Positions 8,735-17,682 of a stretch of 33,197 nt of DNA are shown in pieces (position 1 is the stretch's first letter; every line of letters starts with the position of its first letter). Under the pieces are notes generated by a model. That model was not told the origin of the DNA, did no database searches, and saw only the letters and a list, made by a program, of their open reading frames with translations. Source of the stretch: Candidatus Altimarinota bacterium (GTDB lineage: Bacteria; Patescibacteriota; Gracilibacteria; CAIRYL01); the NCBI GenBank assembly GCA_016839105.1, contig DQTD01000040.1, positions 1 through 33,197 of the forward strand. The letters are read 5' to 3'. The translations under genes and the position numbers were made by a program.

Positions 8735-9964
8735 ATGGCTCGTGAACAAGTTGTTGCGTCGCTGGATATTGGAAATTCAAAAGTGAGATGTGTAATCTCT
8801 GTAATTTCTCCTGATCAGAAAGAACCGCATGTTGTAGGAATAGGGGAGGCTGAATCTTTAGGGATTCGTGACGGAATGGTTTCGAGTATTGAAGAAGTTG
8901 TCTCTAATATCAATACTGCAGTTGAAAATGCAGAACGAATGAGTGGACTTGCCGTTCATCATGTTTACCTTGGTACTTCTGGTTCACATATTGAAACGAC
9001 TCCTTCTCGAGGGGTTATTGCAGTGTCTCATCAGGAAATTTCTGATGCAGATATTCAAAGAGTTATTGAGGCTGCTCAAAATGCACCAATTGGACGAAAT
9101 GCTCATATTTTACGAATTATCCCCAGAACCTTTGCCATAGATGATCAGAGTGATATTCAAAATCCCTTAGGAATGTCTGGAATTCGTTTGGAGGTAGATG
9201 CTCATGTTATAACAGGAAATGTTTCAATTTTAAAAAATCTTGAAAAATCTGCGTATCAAGCATCTATAGATGTAAATGATATTATTCCAGCTCCGCTTGC
9301 GTCTGCAGAGGCTGTATTGACTCGAAGACAAAAAGAATTGGGAGTTGTTGCAATCGATATTGGTTCTTCTTCTACATCTGTTACTGTATATGAAGAAGGT
9401 TCTCTTGTTCATACTGCTATTGTTCCAATAGGAGGAGCCAGTGTTACAAAAGATATTGCGATTGGGTTGAGGACGTCAATTGACGCAGCTGAGCGATTAA
9501 AAATAGGATATGGAACAAATATTGTAAATGAAGTTCTAGAGGATGAAGAAATTGATTTAGAAAAAATTTCTAAAATAGATTCTCATATTGTATCACGAAA
9601 ACATTTATCCGAAATTATTCAAGCTCGGTATTATGAAATTTTAATGCTAGTAAAAGAGGAATTGAAGCTTGTTGGTAGAGATGGAGTTTTGCCCGGAGGA
9701 GCCACTCTTTCAGGAGGAGGTTCGAAAATGGCTGGAACATTAGAACTTTCAAGAGAAGTCTTGTCTATTCCTGTTCAAGTAGGATATCCGCAGGGAGTGC
9801 AAGGAATGGTTGATCAAATAAATGACCCTTCGTATGCAACTGCTGTTGGTTTAATTCTTTGGGGAGTTCATAACGATAACAAGGAGTTACGTTCGGATGT
9901 TTCCTTTGATTTTACGGCAATTGCAAAAATGATTGGAGATTTCTTTAAAAAACTATTACCATAG
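8735..9964 (+). CDS. ftsA: Cell division protein FtsA
   Basis: Actin-like ATPase that tethers FtsZ to the membrane and recruits later division proteins. Visible are the phosphate-1 segment VASLDIGNSKVRC at the N-terminus, the SHS2 (1C) region about 80-165, the second phosphate motif VAIDIGSSSTSVTVY, the adenosine motif GGATLSGGGSKM, and a C-terminal amphipathic helix, MIGDFFKKLLP, which is the usual membrane-targeting tail. The product is 409 residues, normal for the family. The start is the ATG at 8735 (MAREQVV); an in-frame TTG at 8711 would add eight unconserved residues. ftsZ follows after 43 bases, so the two are likely co-transcribed. Stop is TAG. Confidence 0.95.
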   Translation: MAREQVVASLDIGNSKVRCVISVISPDQKEPHVVGIGEAESLGIRDGMVSSIEEVVSNINTAVENAERMSGLAVHHVYLGTSGSHIETTPSRGVIAVSHQEISDADIQRVIEAAQNAPIGRNAHILRIIPRTFAIDDQSDIQNPLGMSGIRLEVDAHVITGNVSILKNLEKSAYQASIDVNDIIPAPLASAEAVLTRRQKELGVVAIDIGSSSTSVTVYEEGSLVHTAIVPIGGASVTKDIAIGLRTSIDAAERLKIGYGTNIVNEVLEDEEIDLEKISKIDSHIVSRKHLSEIIQARYYEILMLVKEELKLVGRDGVLPGGATLSGGGSKMAGTLELSREVLSIPVQVGYPQGVQGMVDQINDPSYATAVGLILWGVHNDNKELRSDVSFDFTAIAKMIGDFFKKLLP

Positions 9965-10007
9965 TAATGTATAAAAATATTATTTATAAAAATTTAAAAT
10001 AAAAAGT

Positions 10008-11234
10008 ATGTCAGACTCAAGAATTAAAGATATTTTTTCAGGGAATAGCTCTAAATTACGTAGAATACCTACAAAAAATGTAGAAGTTCCTACGTTGGAG
10101 CAATTTGGACCAGGGGCTGTTATTAAAGTTATTGGATGTGGTGGAGCAGGTGGTAATACCCTAGCTGCAATGATTGGCCATGTGAAAGGGGTTAGTTTCG
10201 TTGCGATTAATACTGATATTCAGGCATTGGAAATGACTGGAGCTGAAGAAAAAATTAATATAGGAAAAGGAACTACAAAGGGTCTTGGGGCAGGAGCAAA
10301 TCCAGAAATTGGAAGACAGGCTGCAGAAGAATCTTCTGAAGAAATTCGAAAAGCATTAGAAGGTGTAGATCTCGTTTTTATTACTGCAGGAATGGGTGGT
10401 GGAACTGGGACAGGTTCTGCTCCAGTTGTTTCTGAAATAGCAAAAGAGTTAGGTTGTTTAACGGTTGCAGTTGTGACAAAACCATTTTCTTTTGAAGGTG
10501 CAAAACGACGAAAACAATCGGCAGAGGGTTTGAAGCAATTAAAAGCAAGTGTTGATACTCTTATCACAATTCCAAATGATAGACTTCTTGGGCTTATTGA
10601 TAAAAAAATGCCATTAACTGAGGCGTTTGCAATTGTGGATGAAGTTCTTCGGCAAGGTATTCAGGGGGTTTCTGATTTAATTACCGTTCATGGTTTAATT
10701 AATGTCGATTTTGCAGATGTTAAATCTGTTATGAAATCTGCAGGTTCTGCATTAATGGGAATTGGATTTGGAACTGGTGAAACACGAGCAGCAGATGCTG
10801 CAACTGCTGCAATTGAATCACCACTTCTTGAGCAGTCTATCAATGGTGCAAAAGGTTTATTATTAAATATTACAGGAGGAACTGATCTTTCAATGTTTGA
10901 GGTAAATGAAGCAGCAGAAATTATTACTGAGTATATAGATGAGGATGCTAATATTATTTTTGGAGCAGTCGTAAATGATTCATATACAGGGGAGGTTAAA
11001 TGTACTGTGATTGCGACTGGTTTTGATGACGATTCGGTAATGGAGGATACACCATTATCTCGAAAAAATCATAAAACTGAGCAGTCGGGACTTCGGTCTT
11101 TGTCGTTAAAATCTGATAAAAAATCTATACAAACTACTTCTAGCAGACCGCAAACAATTGATAATTCTGAAAAAAAATCTTCTCCAAATCTTGATGATTT
11201 AGAGGTTCCGGCATTTTTACGACGAAAAGTTTAA
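10008..11234 (+). CDS. ftsZ: Cell division protein FtsZ
   Basis: Tubulin-like GTPase that polymerises into the division ring. The N-terminal nucleotide-binding start [13 protein letters not shown] is followed by the tubulin signature GGGTGTGS at residues 130-137 and the T7-loop region with NVDFADV. The C-terminal linker (about 345-390) is short and charged, and the final [13 protein letters not shown] is the conserved peptide that binds FtsA. Length 408 is normal. It follows ftsA by 43 bases and is closed by the strong hairpin at 11264-11298. The upstream region is A-rich with no Shine-Dalgarno motif. Confidence 0.98.
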   Translation: MSDSRIKDIFSGNSSKLRRIPTKNVEVPTLEQFGPGAVIKVIGCGGAGGNTLAAMIGHVKGVSFVAINTDIQALEMTGAEEKINIGKGTTKGLGAGANPEIGRQAAEESSEEIRKALEGVDLVFITAGMGGGTGTGSAPVVSEIAKELGCLTVAVVTKPFSFEGAKRRKQSAEGLKQLKASVDTLITIPNDRLLGLIDKKMPLTEAFAIVDEVLRQGIQGVSDLITVHGLINVDFADVKSVMKSAGSALMGIGFGTGETRAADAATAAIESPLLEQSINGAKGLLLNITGGTDLSMFEVNEAAEIITEYIDEDANIIFGAVVNDSYTGEVKCTVIATGFDDDSVMEDTPLSRKNHKTEQSGLRSLSLKSDKKSIQTTSSRPQTIDNSEKKSSPNLDDLEVPAFLRRKV

Positions 11235-11263
11235 TAGTGATAATAACAGAACGAGTATGATTT

Positions 11264-11298
11264 AAAAAAACACGAAGATGTACTCTTCGTGTTTTTTT
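11264..11298 (+). terminator. Strong terminator after ftsZ
   Basis: AAAAAAACACGAAGA (11264-11278) pairs perfectly with TCTTCGTGTTTTTTT (11284-11298) around a five-base loop. The A-run and T-run on each side allow it to work in both directions, though all neighbouring genes are on the plus strand. It ends the ftsA-ftsZ unit. Confidence 0.9.
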
Positions 11299-11372
11299 TA
11301 TTATTTAAATTTGTATCTATGTGTTCATTTGTGTTATTCTGCCTACAATATTTATATATTTTTATAAAACAC

Positions 11373-12917
11373 ATGAAATATTCATTCTCGATAGATGAAA
11401 CAATTCCATTTTTGGCATTTCGTAAATTAAAAGAGATTGCAGAGAAAGAAGTCGGAGCAATTAATGTTTTAGATTTGTCACAAGGTGAACCGGGATATGG
11501 GTTTTCACCTAATGTAAGATCTCGACAATTTTTTTCGTTTATTGCAATGCTTGATATTGAGTTTAATAATCATAATATTGAGAGTAGTACGAATTTATTT
11601 TTTAAACGAACTGAAGCTGAATTAACTGAAATTGAACTTATTGTTGAAAAAGTTGCAAACGAGAAATATTCAAAAGATTTAGCAAAAGAATTAATAGTAG
11701 ATTGGAAAGAATTTATTTCTGCTTTAGAGGTAATTTGTAACGCACAAAATTTAAATTACTCACGATTTGATATTTATTATGAACTTTTTAAATATTCAAA
11801 TTTAATGGGAGGTCGGTATCCTCAACCAGCAGGGCATCCACTTTTGCAGGCAACAATGGCAGAAGAATATTCTGAGTATCTGGGTGTAAAGGTAAAAGCA
11901 CATGAGCTTATTGGAATTATGGGCGCTTCGCATGGGATTGGTGCAACATTTAAGGCATTGGGAAGTGAAGGAATTGAGTATTTAAAACGAGGGCATACGG
12001 TTGTAATGACTTCGCCTGTGTATGCACCATATAATAATCTTTTTGAAGAACGAGGAATTAATGTTGTTTCAGTTTCTGTTGATCCACAAACTGGAGAAAT
12101 TGATCCTGCAGATTTAAAAAAAATAGAGAATTTAGAGAAAAAAGTACGGGCAATTATTTTAATTGATCCAAATAACCCTACTGGATTTGCAAGTAGTGAT
12201 ACGTTTTTAAAAGGAATTATTGATATTGCCGAGGAACATAACTCGCTAATTATTACAGATAGTGTATATCTTCGATTTTTTGATGATACTCAAACTATTT
12301 GTCATTATCCACAGGCAAGAAAAAGACTTATTCAAGTAGATTCACTTTCAAAAATTGAAAGAGCAACGGGTGTGAGAGCAGGAGATATTTATGTATCAGA
12401 TGAAGCAAATGATTATATTACTAATAATATATTGCAAAATTATTTTTTGAAAAAGTATAAAAATATTAGGCATTTATTATTTTTAGCAAAATCTCCTGGA
12501 GGAAAAAATATTGGATTATTTCAGCATATTACGGGGATTCCAGGACCATCTGTTGCAATTTCTTTATCACATGTAATTTTAGGAAAACCTGAAAGAGCTG
12601 AATATGTACAAATGCTTCGAAAAAAAGTTACAATTTTTTATAAAAATTTAGAAGTGCAGCATAATGGAAATAGTTATTATGGAATGGTAGATTTGGAAAC
12701 TATCGAATCTGAAACTTCGAAATTGAGAGATATTGAAGCCGTAATGGAGGATATTGCCAAGTTGGGAGTTGTAGTAATGCCTGCAAATTTATTCTTTTCA
12801 CGGTCAGATCGGCACAAAAAAGATAGAACACGAGTGATTAGAGTGAGTCTTCCAAATTTATCGTATGAGGGAACAAAAAGAGCAGCCGAAATTATAAAAG
12901 AGGTTGTTTCAAGATAA
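11373..12917 (+). CDS. Fold-type I aminotransferase with long helical insertion (aspartate 4-decarboxylase-like layout)
   Basis: PLP-dependent class I/II aminotransferase of 514 residues, about 110 longer than a typical aspartate aminotransferase. Seen: an N-terminal SQGEPGYG substrate loop, the NPTG motif at 268-271, ITDSVY with the PLP-ring aspartate, and the Schiff-base Lys327 in DSLSKIERATGVR. A helical insertion (about 55-145) separates the N-terminal segment from the core. The size, this insertion and C-terminal phrases such as the YYGMVDL strand recall bacterial L-aspartate beta-decarboxylase, but this is resemblance only. The substrate is not determined. The ATG at 11373 is chosen because a longer frame would begin inside the ftsZ terminator. 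A gene for a small membrane protein follows seven bases after the stop. Confidence 0.8.
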   Translation: MKYSFSIDETIPFLAFRKLKEIAEKEVGAINVLDLSQGEPGYGFSPNVRSRQFFSFIAMLDIEFNNHNIESSTNLFFKRTEAELTEIELIVEKVANEKYSKDLAKELIVDWKEFISALEVICNAQNLNYSRFDIYYELFKYSNLMGGRYPQPAGHPLLQATMAEEYSEYLGVKVKAHELIGIMGASHGIGATFKALGSEGIEYLKRGHTVVMTSPVYAPYNNLFEERGINVVSVSVDPQTGEIDPADLKKIENLEKKVRAIILIDPNNPTGFASSDTFLKGIIDIAEEHNSLIITDSVYLRFFDDTQTICHYPQARKRLIQVDSLSKIERATGVRAGDIYVSDEANDYITNNILQNYFLKKYKNIRHLLFLAKSPGGKNIGLFQHITGIPGPSVAISLSHVILGKPERAEYVQMLRKKVTIFYKNLEVQHNGNSYYGMVDLETIESETSKLRDIEAVMEDIAKLGVVVMPANLFFSRSDRHKKDRTRVIRVSLPNLSYEGTKRAAEIIKEVVSR

Positions 12918-12924
12918 ATTTTGT

Positions 12925-13398
12925 ATGAGTGGTATAGAATTGATATTTTTTAATTTCCTAAAAGAGAAGGGTTTTATTGTACCTTTCTTTTGGAGTGTTG
13001 GAGTTTTTATTATATTTTTACTTTTGTATAAGTTATATAAAAGTATTCAAGCCGTCATTTTATCTTTTCAAATAAAAAAGAAGCTTGCTTCTCAAATTAG
13101 AAATTTATTAAAAAAGAATAAATCTTATCCTTATTCTTTTAATAATCAAAAAATATTAGAATATGATAAAATATTAGATAAAGTTTTAAGGTTTTATCAA
13201 TGTACAGGAAGCACTGGGAAAAAAATGAAACAAATACAAAACAATAAAAATTTTAGATTTTTATCAAGAAATGATATTTGGTTTGCGCATAAGTTGAGAA
13301 ATAAAATAGCACATGAAATTCAATATAAAATTTCGGATGCTGACTTTAAAAAAGCTGAAAATATTTATATTAAGGAGATCTTACGTCTTATAGGTTAA
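12925..13398 (+). CDS. Small membrane protein with HEPN-like Rx4H motif
   Basis: A 157-residue protein with one transmembrane segment (about 18-35), a basic stretch, and a helical cytoplasmic domain. Near the C-terminus it carries HKLRNKIAHE, in which Arg125-Asn126-...-His130 matches the Rx4-6H signature of HEPN domains, many of which are RNases of toxin or defence systems. The flanking helices, ending in ADFKKAENIYIKEILRLI, fit the last HEPN helix. No antitoxin or nucleotidyltransferase partner is adjacent. Similar RN-x-x-AH domains also occur in proteins with no known RNase activity, so function is not assigned. The start is the ATG at 12925; an earlier TTG at 12904 would overlap the aminotransferase gene. 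Confidence 0.65.
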   Translation: MSGIELIFFNFLKEKGFIVPFFWSVGVFIIFLLLYKLYKSIQAVILSFQIKKKLASQIRNLLKKNKSYPYSFNNQKILEYDKILDKVLRFYQCTGSTGKKMKQIQNNKNFRFLSRNDIWFAHKLRNKIAHEIQYKISDADFKKAENIYIKEILRLIG

Positions 13399-13500
13399 TT
13401 ATTTCTCAATATTCTGAATAAGTTATTATACTGATTTAAAAATAAAATTCAAGTTATATTAAGTTAAAATTCAAACTTCACTCTTTTCATGTTTGTATAT

Positions 13501-13530
13501 TTGATATACTCTTTATAGAATTGTTATATA
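13501..13530 (+). promoter_or_regulatory. Probable aspS promoter
   Basis: TTGATA (13501-13506), an 18-base spacer and TATATA (13525-13530). Transcription would begin about 13536, leaving only about ten bases before the ATG at 13546. A second possible -10, TATACT at 13505-13510, overlaps the -35. The 147-base gap after the preceding gene holds no other recognisable element. Confidence 0.5.
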
Positions 13531-13545
13531 AATTATTTACAAAAT

Positions 13546-15315
13546 ATGTTTCGAACAAACACATGTGGAGAATTACGAATTAAAGATGCAGGGAAAGAAG
13601 TAACGCTTTCTGGGTGGACTTTTCATAGACGAGATCATGGAGGAATTGTTTTTATTGATTTGCGAGATAGATACGGAATTACACAGCTTGTATTTGATCC
13701 AGCTGCAGGAAAAGAAGCGCATGCAGTTGTTGATAAAGTTCGAATCGAATGGGTGTTAAAAGTTACAGGAACGGTTCGACCTCGAGGAGAAGGGCTTACA
13801 AATCCAAATCTTGAAACAGGAGAAGTAGAGCTTTTAGTTACAAAGCTTGAAGTTTTAAATACTTCAAAAACACCTCCATTTGAAATTTCAACAGAAAAAG
13901 ATGTGAGAGAAGATTTACGACTTGAGTATAGATATTTAGATTTGCGTCGGGCAAAAATGCAAAAAAATATGAAATTGCGACATGATATGACGCATGTCAT
14001 TCGAAATTATTTTCATGATAACGATTTTCTTGATATTGAAACACCAATTATGGTAAAAGGAACTCCTGAAGGTTCTCGAGAATATCTTGTTCCATCTCGG
14101 CTTCACGCAGGAGATTTTTATGTATTGCCACAATCTCCACAACAACTGAAACAAATGTGTATGGTTGGAGGAATTGATAAATATTATCAAATTGCACGAT
14201 GTTTTCGAGATGAAGATTTACGAGGAGACCGTCAGCCAGAATTTACACAATTAGACTTGGAAATGAGTTTTGTTAAACAAGAAGATGTTATTCAAGTAAT
14301 AGAAGGAATGTTGCATGAATTAACAGAAAAATGTGCTCCACAAAAAGAATGGAAAAAGCATTTAGTAGATAATAAATTTCGAAGATTGACATGGCAAGAA
14401 GCTATGGAAAATTATGGAAGTGATAAACCAGATTTACGATTTGGAATGGAATTTGTAAATATTTCTATTGAGGCAAAAAGTTCTGGATTTGGAGTTTTTG
14501 AAAAATCTGAATGTTTATTTGCATTAAAAGCAGAAAAAGCGAATGGATCTCTTTCTCGAAAAGATATTGATAATTTAACAAAACTTGCTCAACAACATGG
14601 AGCAGGAGGACTTGCATGGTTACGAGTAGGTGAAGAAAGTGGACCTGTTGCAAAAAATTCAAACCCTGAGTTTATTGCTGAGGTCGTTGCAAAAACAAAA
14701 GCACAAGCAGGAGATGTTGTATTTTTTGGAGCCGGAGAATTTATAGCATCTACAGAACCACTTGGTGCAGTTCGATCGGAACTTGGAAATATGTTTAATT
14801 TAAAAAATAAAAACGAATTTGCATTTGCATGGATTCTTGATTTTCCAATGTTTGAGAAAAAAGATGACGGATCTATTCAATCAGCTCATCATCCATTTAC
14901 TCAACCACAAGCAGAAGATTTAGAACGATTAGAATCGGATCCTATGTCTGTAAAATCGTATGCATATGATGTAATTATGAATGGTGTTGAACTTGGAGGA
15001 GGTTCTGTTCGAATTCATGATCCAAAAATGCAAGCACGAATGTTTGCGGCTCTTGGCTTAACTCAAGAAGAAACTGAAATGAAATTTGGACATATTATTA
15101 AGGCATTTGAATATGGTTGTCCTCCACATGCAGGGTGTGCATTAGGTTTAGATAGACTTGTTATGTTATGGGCAGATGAAGCAACGATTCGAGAAGTTAT
15201 AGCATTTCCAAAAGACCAAAATGCAAGAGATTTAATGTTACGCTCTCCTTCTCCAATGCCAGAGGCTGAACTTGCCGAGCAAAATATTCAAGTGTTAGAA
15301 GAACAATTAGATTAA
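13546..15315 (+). CDS. aspS: Aspartyl-tRNA synthetase, non-discriminating type predicted
   Basis: Class II synthetase of 589 residues, the usual bacterial length. Domains in order: N-terminal OB-fold anticodon-binding domain (1-105), class II core with motif 2 around CFRDEDLRGDRQPEFTQ, the bacterial GAD insertion (about 285-415), and motif 3, GCALGLDRLVML. In the OB fold, the residues that separate the two bacterial types are His31 (RRDHGG) and Gly83 (RGEGLTNPN). These match enzymes that charge both tRNA-Asp and tRNA-Asn; E. coli-type discriminating enzymes have Leu and Lys there. If so, the cell also needs GatCAB amidotransferase to make Asn-tRNA. panB starts three bases after its stop, so the two are co-transcribed. 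Confidence 0.95.
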   Translation: MFRTNTCGELRIKDAGKEVTLSGWTFHRRDHGGIVFIDLRDRYGITQLVFDPAAGKEAHAVVDKVRIEWVLKVTGTVRPRGEGLTNPNLETGEVELLVTKLEVLNTSKTPPFEISTEKDVREDLRLEYRYLDLRRAKMQKNMKLRHDMTHVIRNYFHDNDFLDIETPIMVKGTPEGSREYLVPSRLHAGDFYVLPQSPQQLKQMCMVGGIDKYYQIARCFRDEDLRGDRQPEFTQLDLEMSFVKQEDVIQVIEGMLHELTEKCAPQKEWKKHLVDNKFRRLTWQEAMENYGSDKPDLRFGMEFVNISIEAKSSGFGVFEKSECLFALKAEKANGSLSRKDIDNLTKLAQQHGAGGLAWLRVGEESGPVAKNSNPEFIAEVVAKTKAQAGDVVFFGAGEFIASTEPLGAVRSELGNMFNLKNKNEFAFAWILDFPMFEKKDDGSIQSAHHPFTQPQAEDLERLESDPMSVKSYAYDVIMNGVELGGGSVRIHDPKMQARMFAALGLTQEETEMKFGHIIKAFEYGCPPHAGCALGLDRLVMLWADEATIREVIAFPKDQNARDLMLRSPSPMPEAELAEQNIQVLEEQLD

Positions 15316-15318
15316 TAT

Positions 15319-16074
15319 ATGAAAAAAGTTTGGATTACCGCTTATGATGTGTCATCTGCAACAGTTTCTATTGAATCTGGTGTGGATGGTATTTTGGTTG
15401 GTGATTCGCTCGGTATGACAGTATATGGATTTGATTCAACGAGAGAGGTAACCGTCGAAATAATGTGTAGACATTTTGAAGCAGTATATAAAATATATAA
15501 AAAAAATAATTCCGATATACAATTAGTCTTAGATTTTCCTTTTGGTACAACAGATAATATATTAATTGCGGTTGAAACAGCAGAAAAATTTAAAAATATT
15601 GGTGCGAATTGTTTTAAATTAGAAGGAGGAAAAGAAATAATTTCAATAATTTTAGAACTTATTTCTAGAGGATTTGAGATAGTTGGGCATTTGGGTTTAA
15701 GACCGCAAACATCAGAATTACAATTGCATGCAAGAACAGAGGCAGAACAAAATGAATTGCTAGAAACTATTAAAATTTTTGATGATATTGGAGTGAAAAA
15801 CATAGTACTGGAATGTGTACCAGCAGATTTTGCGCAGCGTGCTCAAAAAATATTTTCTGGTGATATTATTGGAATTGGTGCAGGGAGAAATGTGAATGCT
15901 CAAATTTTAGTTTTTGATGATGTAATTGGAAAAACACATTCAGATTTTCAGCCAAAATTTTTACGACGATTTGGAAATATTTTTGAGCACAGTGTGAATG
16001 CTGTAAAAAATTATAAAAGTGCTGTTTTAGCAGATAATGAAGAAAGTTTTCCTCGTGATACAGAGAGTTATTAA
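15319..16074 (+). CDS. panB: 3-methyl-2-oxobutanoate hydroxymethyltransferase (ketopantoate synthase)
   Basis: Transfers a hydroxymethyl group from methylene-tetrahydrofolate to alpha-ketoisovalerate, the first committed step to pantothenate and CoA. Family marks: TAYD near the N-terminus, the metal-binding VGDSLGM (Asp29), the second acidic site DFPFG, FKLEGG, HLGLRPQ, the catalytic-Glu phrase LECVP, and GIGAG. At 251 residues it is slightly short; the N-terminus is trimmed by about 15 residues compared with E. coli PanB. It follows aspS by three bases with no Shine-Dalgarno motif, which suggests translational coupling. No panC, panD or panE is present in the window. Confidence 0.92.
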   Translation: MKKVWITAYDVSSATVSIESGVDGILVGDSLGMTVYGFDSTREVTVEIMCRHFEAVYKIYKKNNSDIQLVLDFPFGTTDNILIAVETAEKFKNIGANCFKLEGGKEIISIILELISRGFEIVGHLGLRPQTSELQLHARTEAEQNELLETIKIFDDIGVKNIVLECVPADFAQRAQKIFSGDIIGIGAGRNVNAQILVFDDVIGKTHSDFQPKFLRRFGNIFEHSVNAVKNYKSAVLADNEESFPRDTESY

Positions 16075-16149
16075 ATATAAAATAAAATATGTTGAAAATA
16101 ATAAAAAACTGATACACTTTGTATACTTATATTTATTTTTTATCATTTT

Positions 16150-17583
16150 ATGATTACCGCACTTTCTCCGCTAGATGGTCGATATTCTTCAAAAGTTGCA
16201 GAACTTTCAGAGTTTTTTTCAGAATACGCATTAATTAAATATCGATGTAGAGTTGAAATAGAATGGTTTAAGCATTTAGCAGAAAGAGAGGATATTCCAG
16301 AAATGCGAAAATTGACAGATACTGAAATTAAAATTTTAGATTCTATTCTCACAGAATTTAATGAACAATCAGCACAACATGTTAAAGATATTGAAAAAAC
16401 AACTCGGCATGATGTAAAAGCTGTTGAATATTTTTTAAAAGATCAATTAAAAGATACATCGTTAGAGCGACTTTCTGAATGGATGCATTTTACATGCACA
16501 AGTGAAGATATAAATAATTTGTCATATGCATTAATGTTGAAAGATGCGCATCAGAAATTAATGATGCCAGCGGTAGATTATATTCTAGAAATACTAGAGA
16601 ATAAATCGAAACAATGGCAAGAAGTACCACTACTTGCATTAACTCATGGGCAAGCGGCTTCACCAACAACAGTTGGGAAATCAATTTTTGTTTTTGCTGC
16701 ACGTATTTCTGCACAATTAAAACATTTAATGTCTCAAGAATTTCTTGGAAAAATAAATGGAGCAACGGGAAATTTTAATGCACATCTTGTGGCGTATCCA
16801 GATGCAAATTGGTTAGAAATATCTCAAACATTCGTTGAAGGGTTAGGATTACAATGGAATCCATTTTCAGATCAAATAGATCCACATGATTTTATTGCAG
16901 AACTATCGCATACAAATATTCGAGTAAATACAATCTTAATAGATTTATCTCGAGATGTTTGGGGATATATTTCAAGAGGAGTATTTACACAAAAAACAAA
17001 AGCAGGAGAAATTGGATCATCGGCTATGCCTCATAAAGTGAATCCAATTGATTTTGAAAATGCAGAGGGGAATTTTGGAATTGCAAATGTGTTATTTGAC
17101 CATTTTGCATTAAAACTTCCAATTTCTCGATGGCAACGAGATTTAACAGATTCTACTGTTTTACGAAACTTAGGAGTAGCATTTGGGCATCAATTGTTAG
17201 CATTAAAAAGTTTGAATGCAGGGCTTGAAAAAATTGAAGTGTCGCCAGAAAATTGTAAAGCAGAGCTTGCAAAAAATGTAGAAGTTTTAGCCGAAGCGGT
17301 ACAAACAGTTATGCGAAAATATGAAATTGAAGAACCATATGAAAAATTAAAAGAATTAACAAGAGGGAAACGAATTACTTTAGATGATTATAGAGAATTT
17401 GTTGAAAAACTTGAAATTCCAGAAGATGCAAAAGAACGGTTATATAATCTGACTCCAGAAACGTATACAGGTATTGCACCACAAATGGTTGATATATTTA
17501 TGCAAGATGCAGAGTTATTAGGTGATGATGAATCGGAGGAGGAAAGTAGTGATTGCTGTGAAAGTGGATCGTGTAGCAAATAA
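16150..17583 (+). CDS. purB: Adenylosuccinate lyase with Cys-rich C-terminal tail
   Basis: Cleaves adenylosuccinate to AMP and fumarate (and SAICAR to AICAR where de novo purine synthesis exists). The N-terminal LSPLDGRYSSKV and the superfamily signature GSSAMPHKVNP (289-299) with the flexible catalytic loop are clear. The fold is the all-helical fumarase/aspartase type, normally a tetramer. Length 477 is about 20 longer than E. coli PurB because of an acidic tail that ends in DCCESGSCSK, with three cysteines. The tail is not part of the core. No other purine gene is nearby. The 75-base spacer after panB holds several AT-rich -10-like boxes (for example TATACT at 16122-16127) but no clear promoter. 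Confidence 0.95.
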   Translation: MITALSPLDGRYSSKVAELSEFFSEYALIKYRCRVEIEWFKHLAEREDIPEMRKLTDTEIKILDSILTEFNEQSAQHVKDIEKTTRHDVKAVEYFLKDQLKDTSLERLSEWMHFTCTSEDINNLSYALMLKDAHQKLMMPAVDYILEILENKSKQWQEVPLLALTHGQAASPTTVGKSIFVFAARISAQLKHLMSQEFLGKINGATGNFNAHLVAYPDANWLEISQTFVEGLGLQWNPFSDQIDPHDFIAELSHTNIRVNTILIDLSRDVWGYISRGVFTQKTKAGEIGSSAMPHKVNPIDFENAEGNFGIANVLFDHFALKLPISRWQRDLTDSTVLRNLGVAFGHQLLALKSLNAGLEKIEVSPENCKAELAKNVEVLAEAVQTVMRKYEIEEPYEKLKELTRGKRITLDDYREFVEKLEIPEDAKERLYNLTPETYTGIAPQMVDIFMQDAELLGDDESEEESSDCCESGSCSK

Positions 17584-17682
17584 TGTTTGTTTTTATAAGT
17601 GCAATATGCACATACCTCTTCTAAAATTATTAGCTTTAGTTTTTTGAGCTAGATCATATCTAGCCTCTTTATATGCTTTTGA
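17584..17682 (+). other. Non-coding stretch with two short perfect palindromes
   Basis: Between purB and the HsdR remnant there are two small perfect inverted repeats: GTGCA-ATA-TGCAC (17599-17611) and GCTAGAT-CAT-ATCTAGC (17648-17664). Neither is followed by a convincing T-run, although one of them may end purB transcripts. In the frame of the downstream remnant this stretch has stops (TAG at 17650, TGA at 17680) and no recognisable protein homology. Confidence 0.45.

Noticed and set aside
10220-10567. Long antisense open frames opposite ftsZ, ileS (936-1301), aspS (13635-14000) and panB (15342-15803)
   Set aside because: They lie fully inside conserved genes, have low-complexity Ser/Phe/Pro-type composition, and show no family motifs or start signals.
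11289-11372. Longer aminotransferase start giving a hydrophobic N-terminus
   Set aside because: It would begin inside the ftsZ terminator hairpin; the conserved protein starts at the ATG at 11373.
14206-14232. CGA reassigned away from arginine, as reported for some relatives
   Set aside because: In AspRS the invariant motif 2 arginine of FRDE is encoded by CGA, and CGA is used at many other conserved Arg sites.
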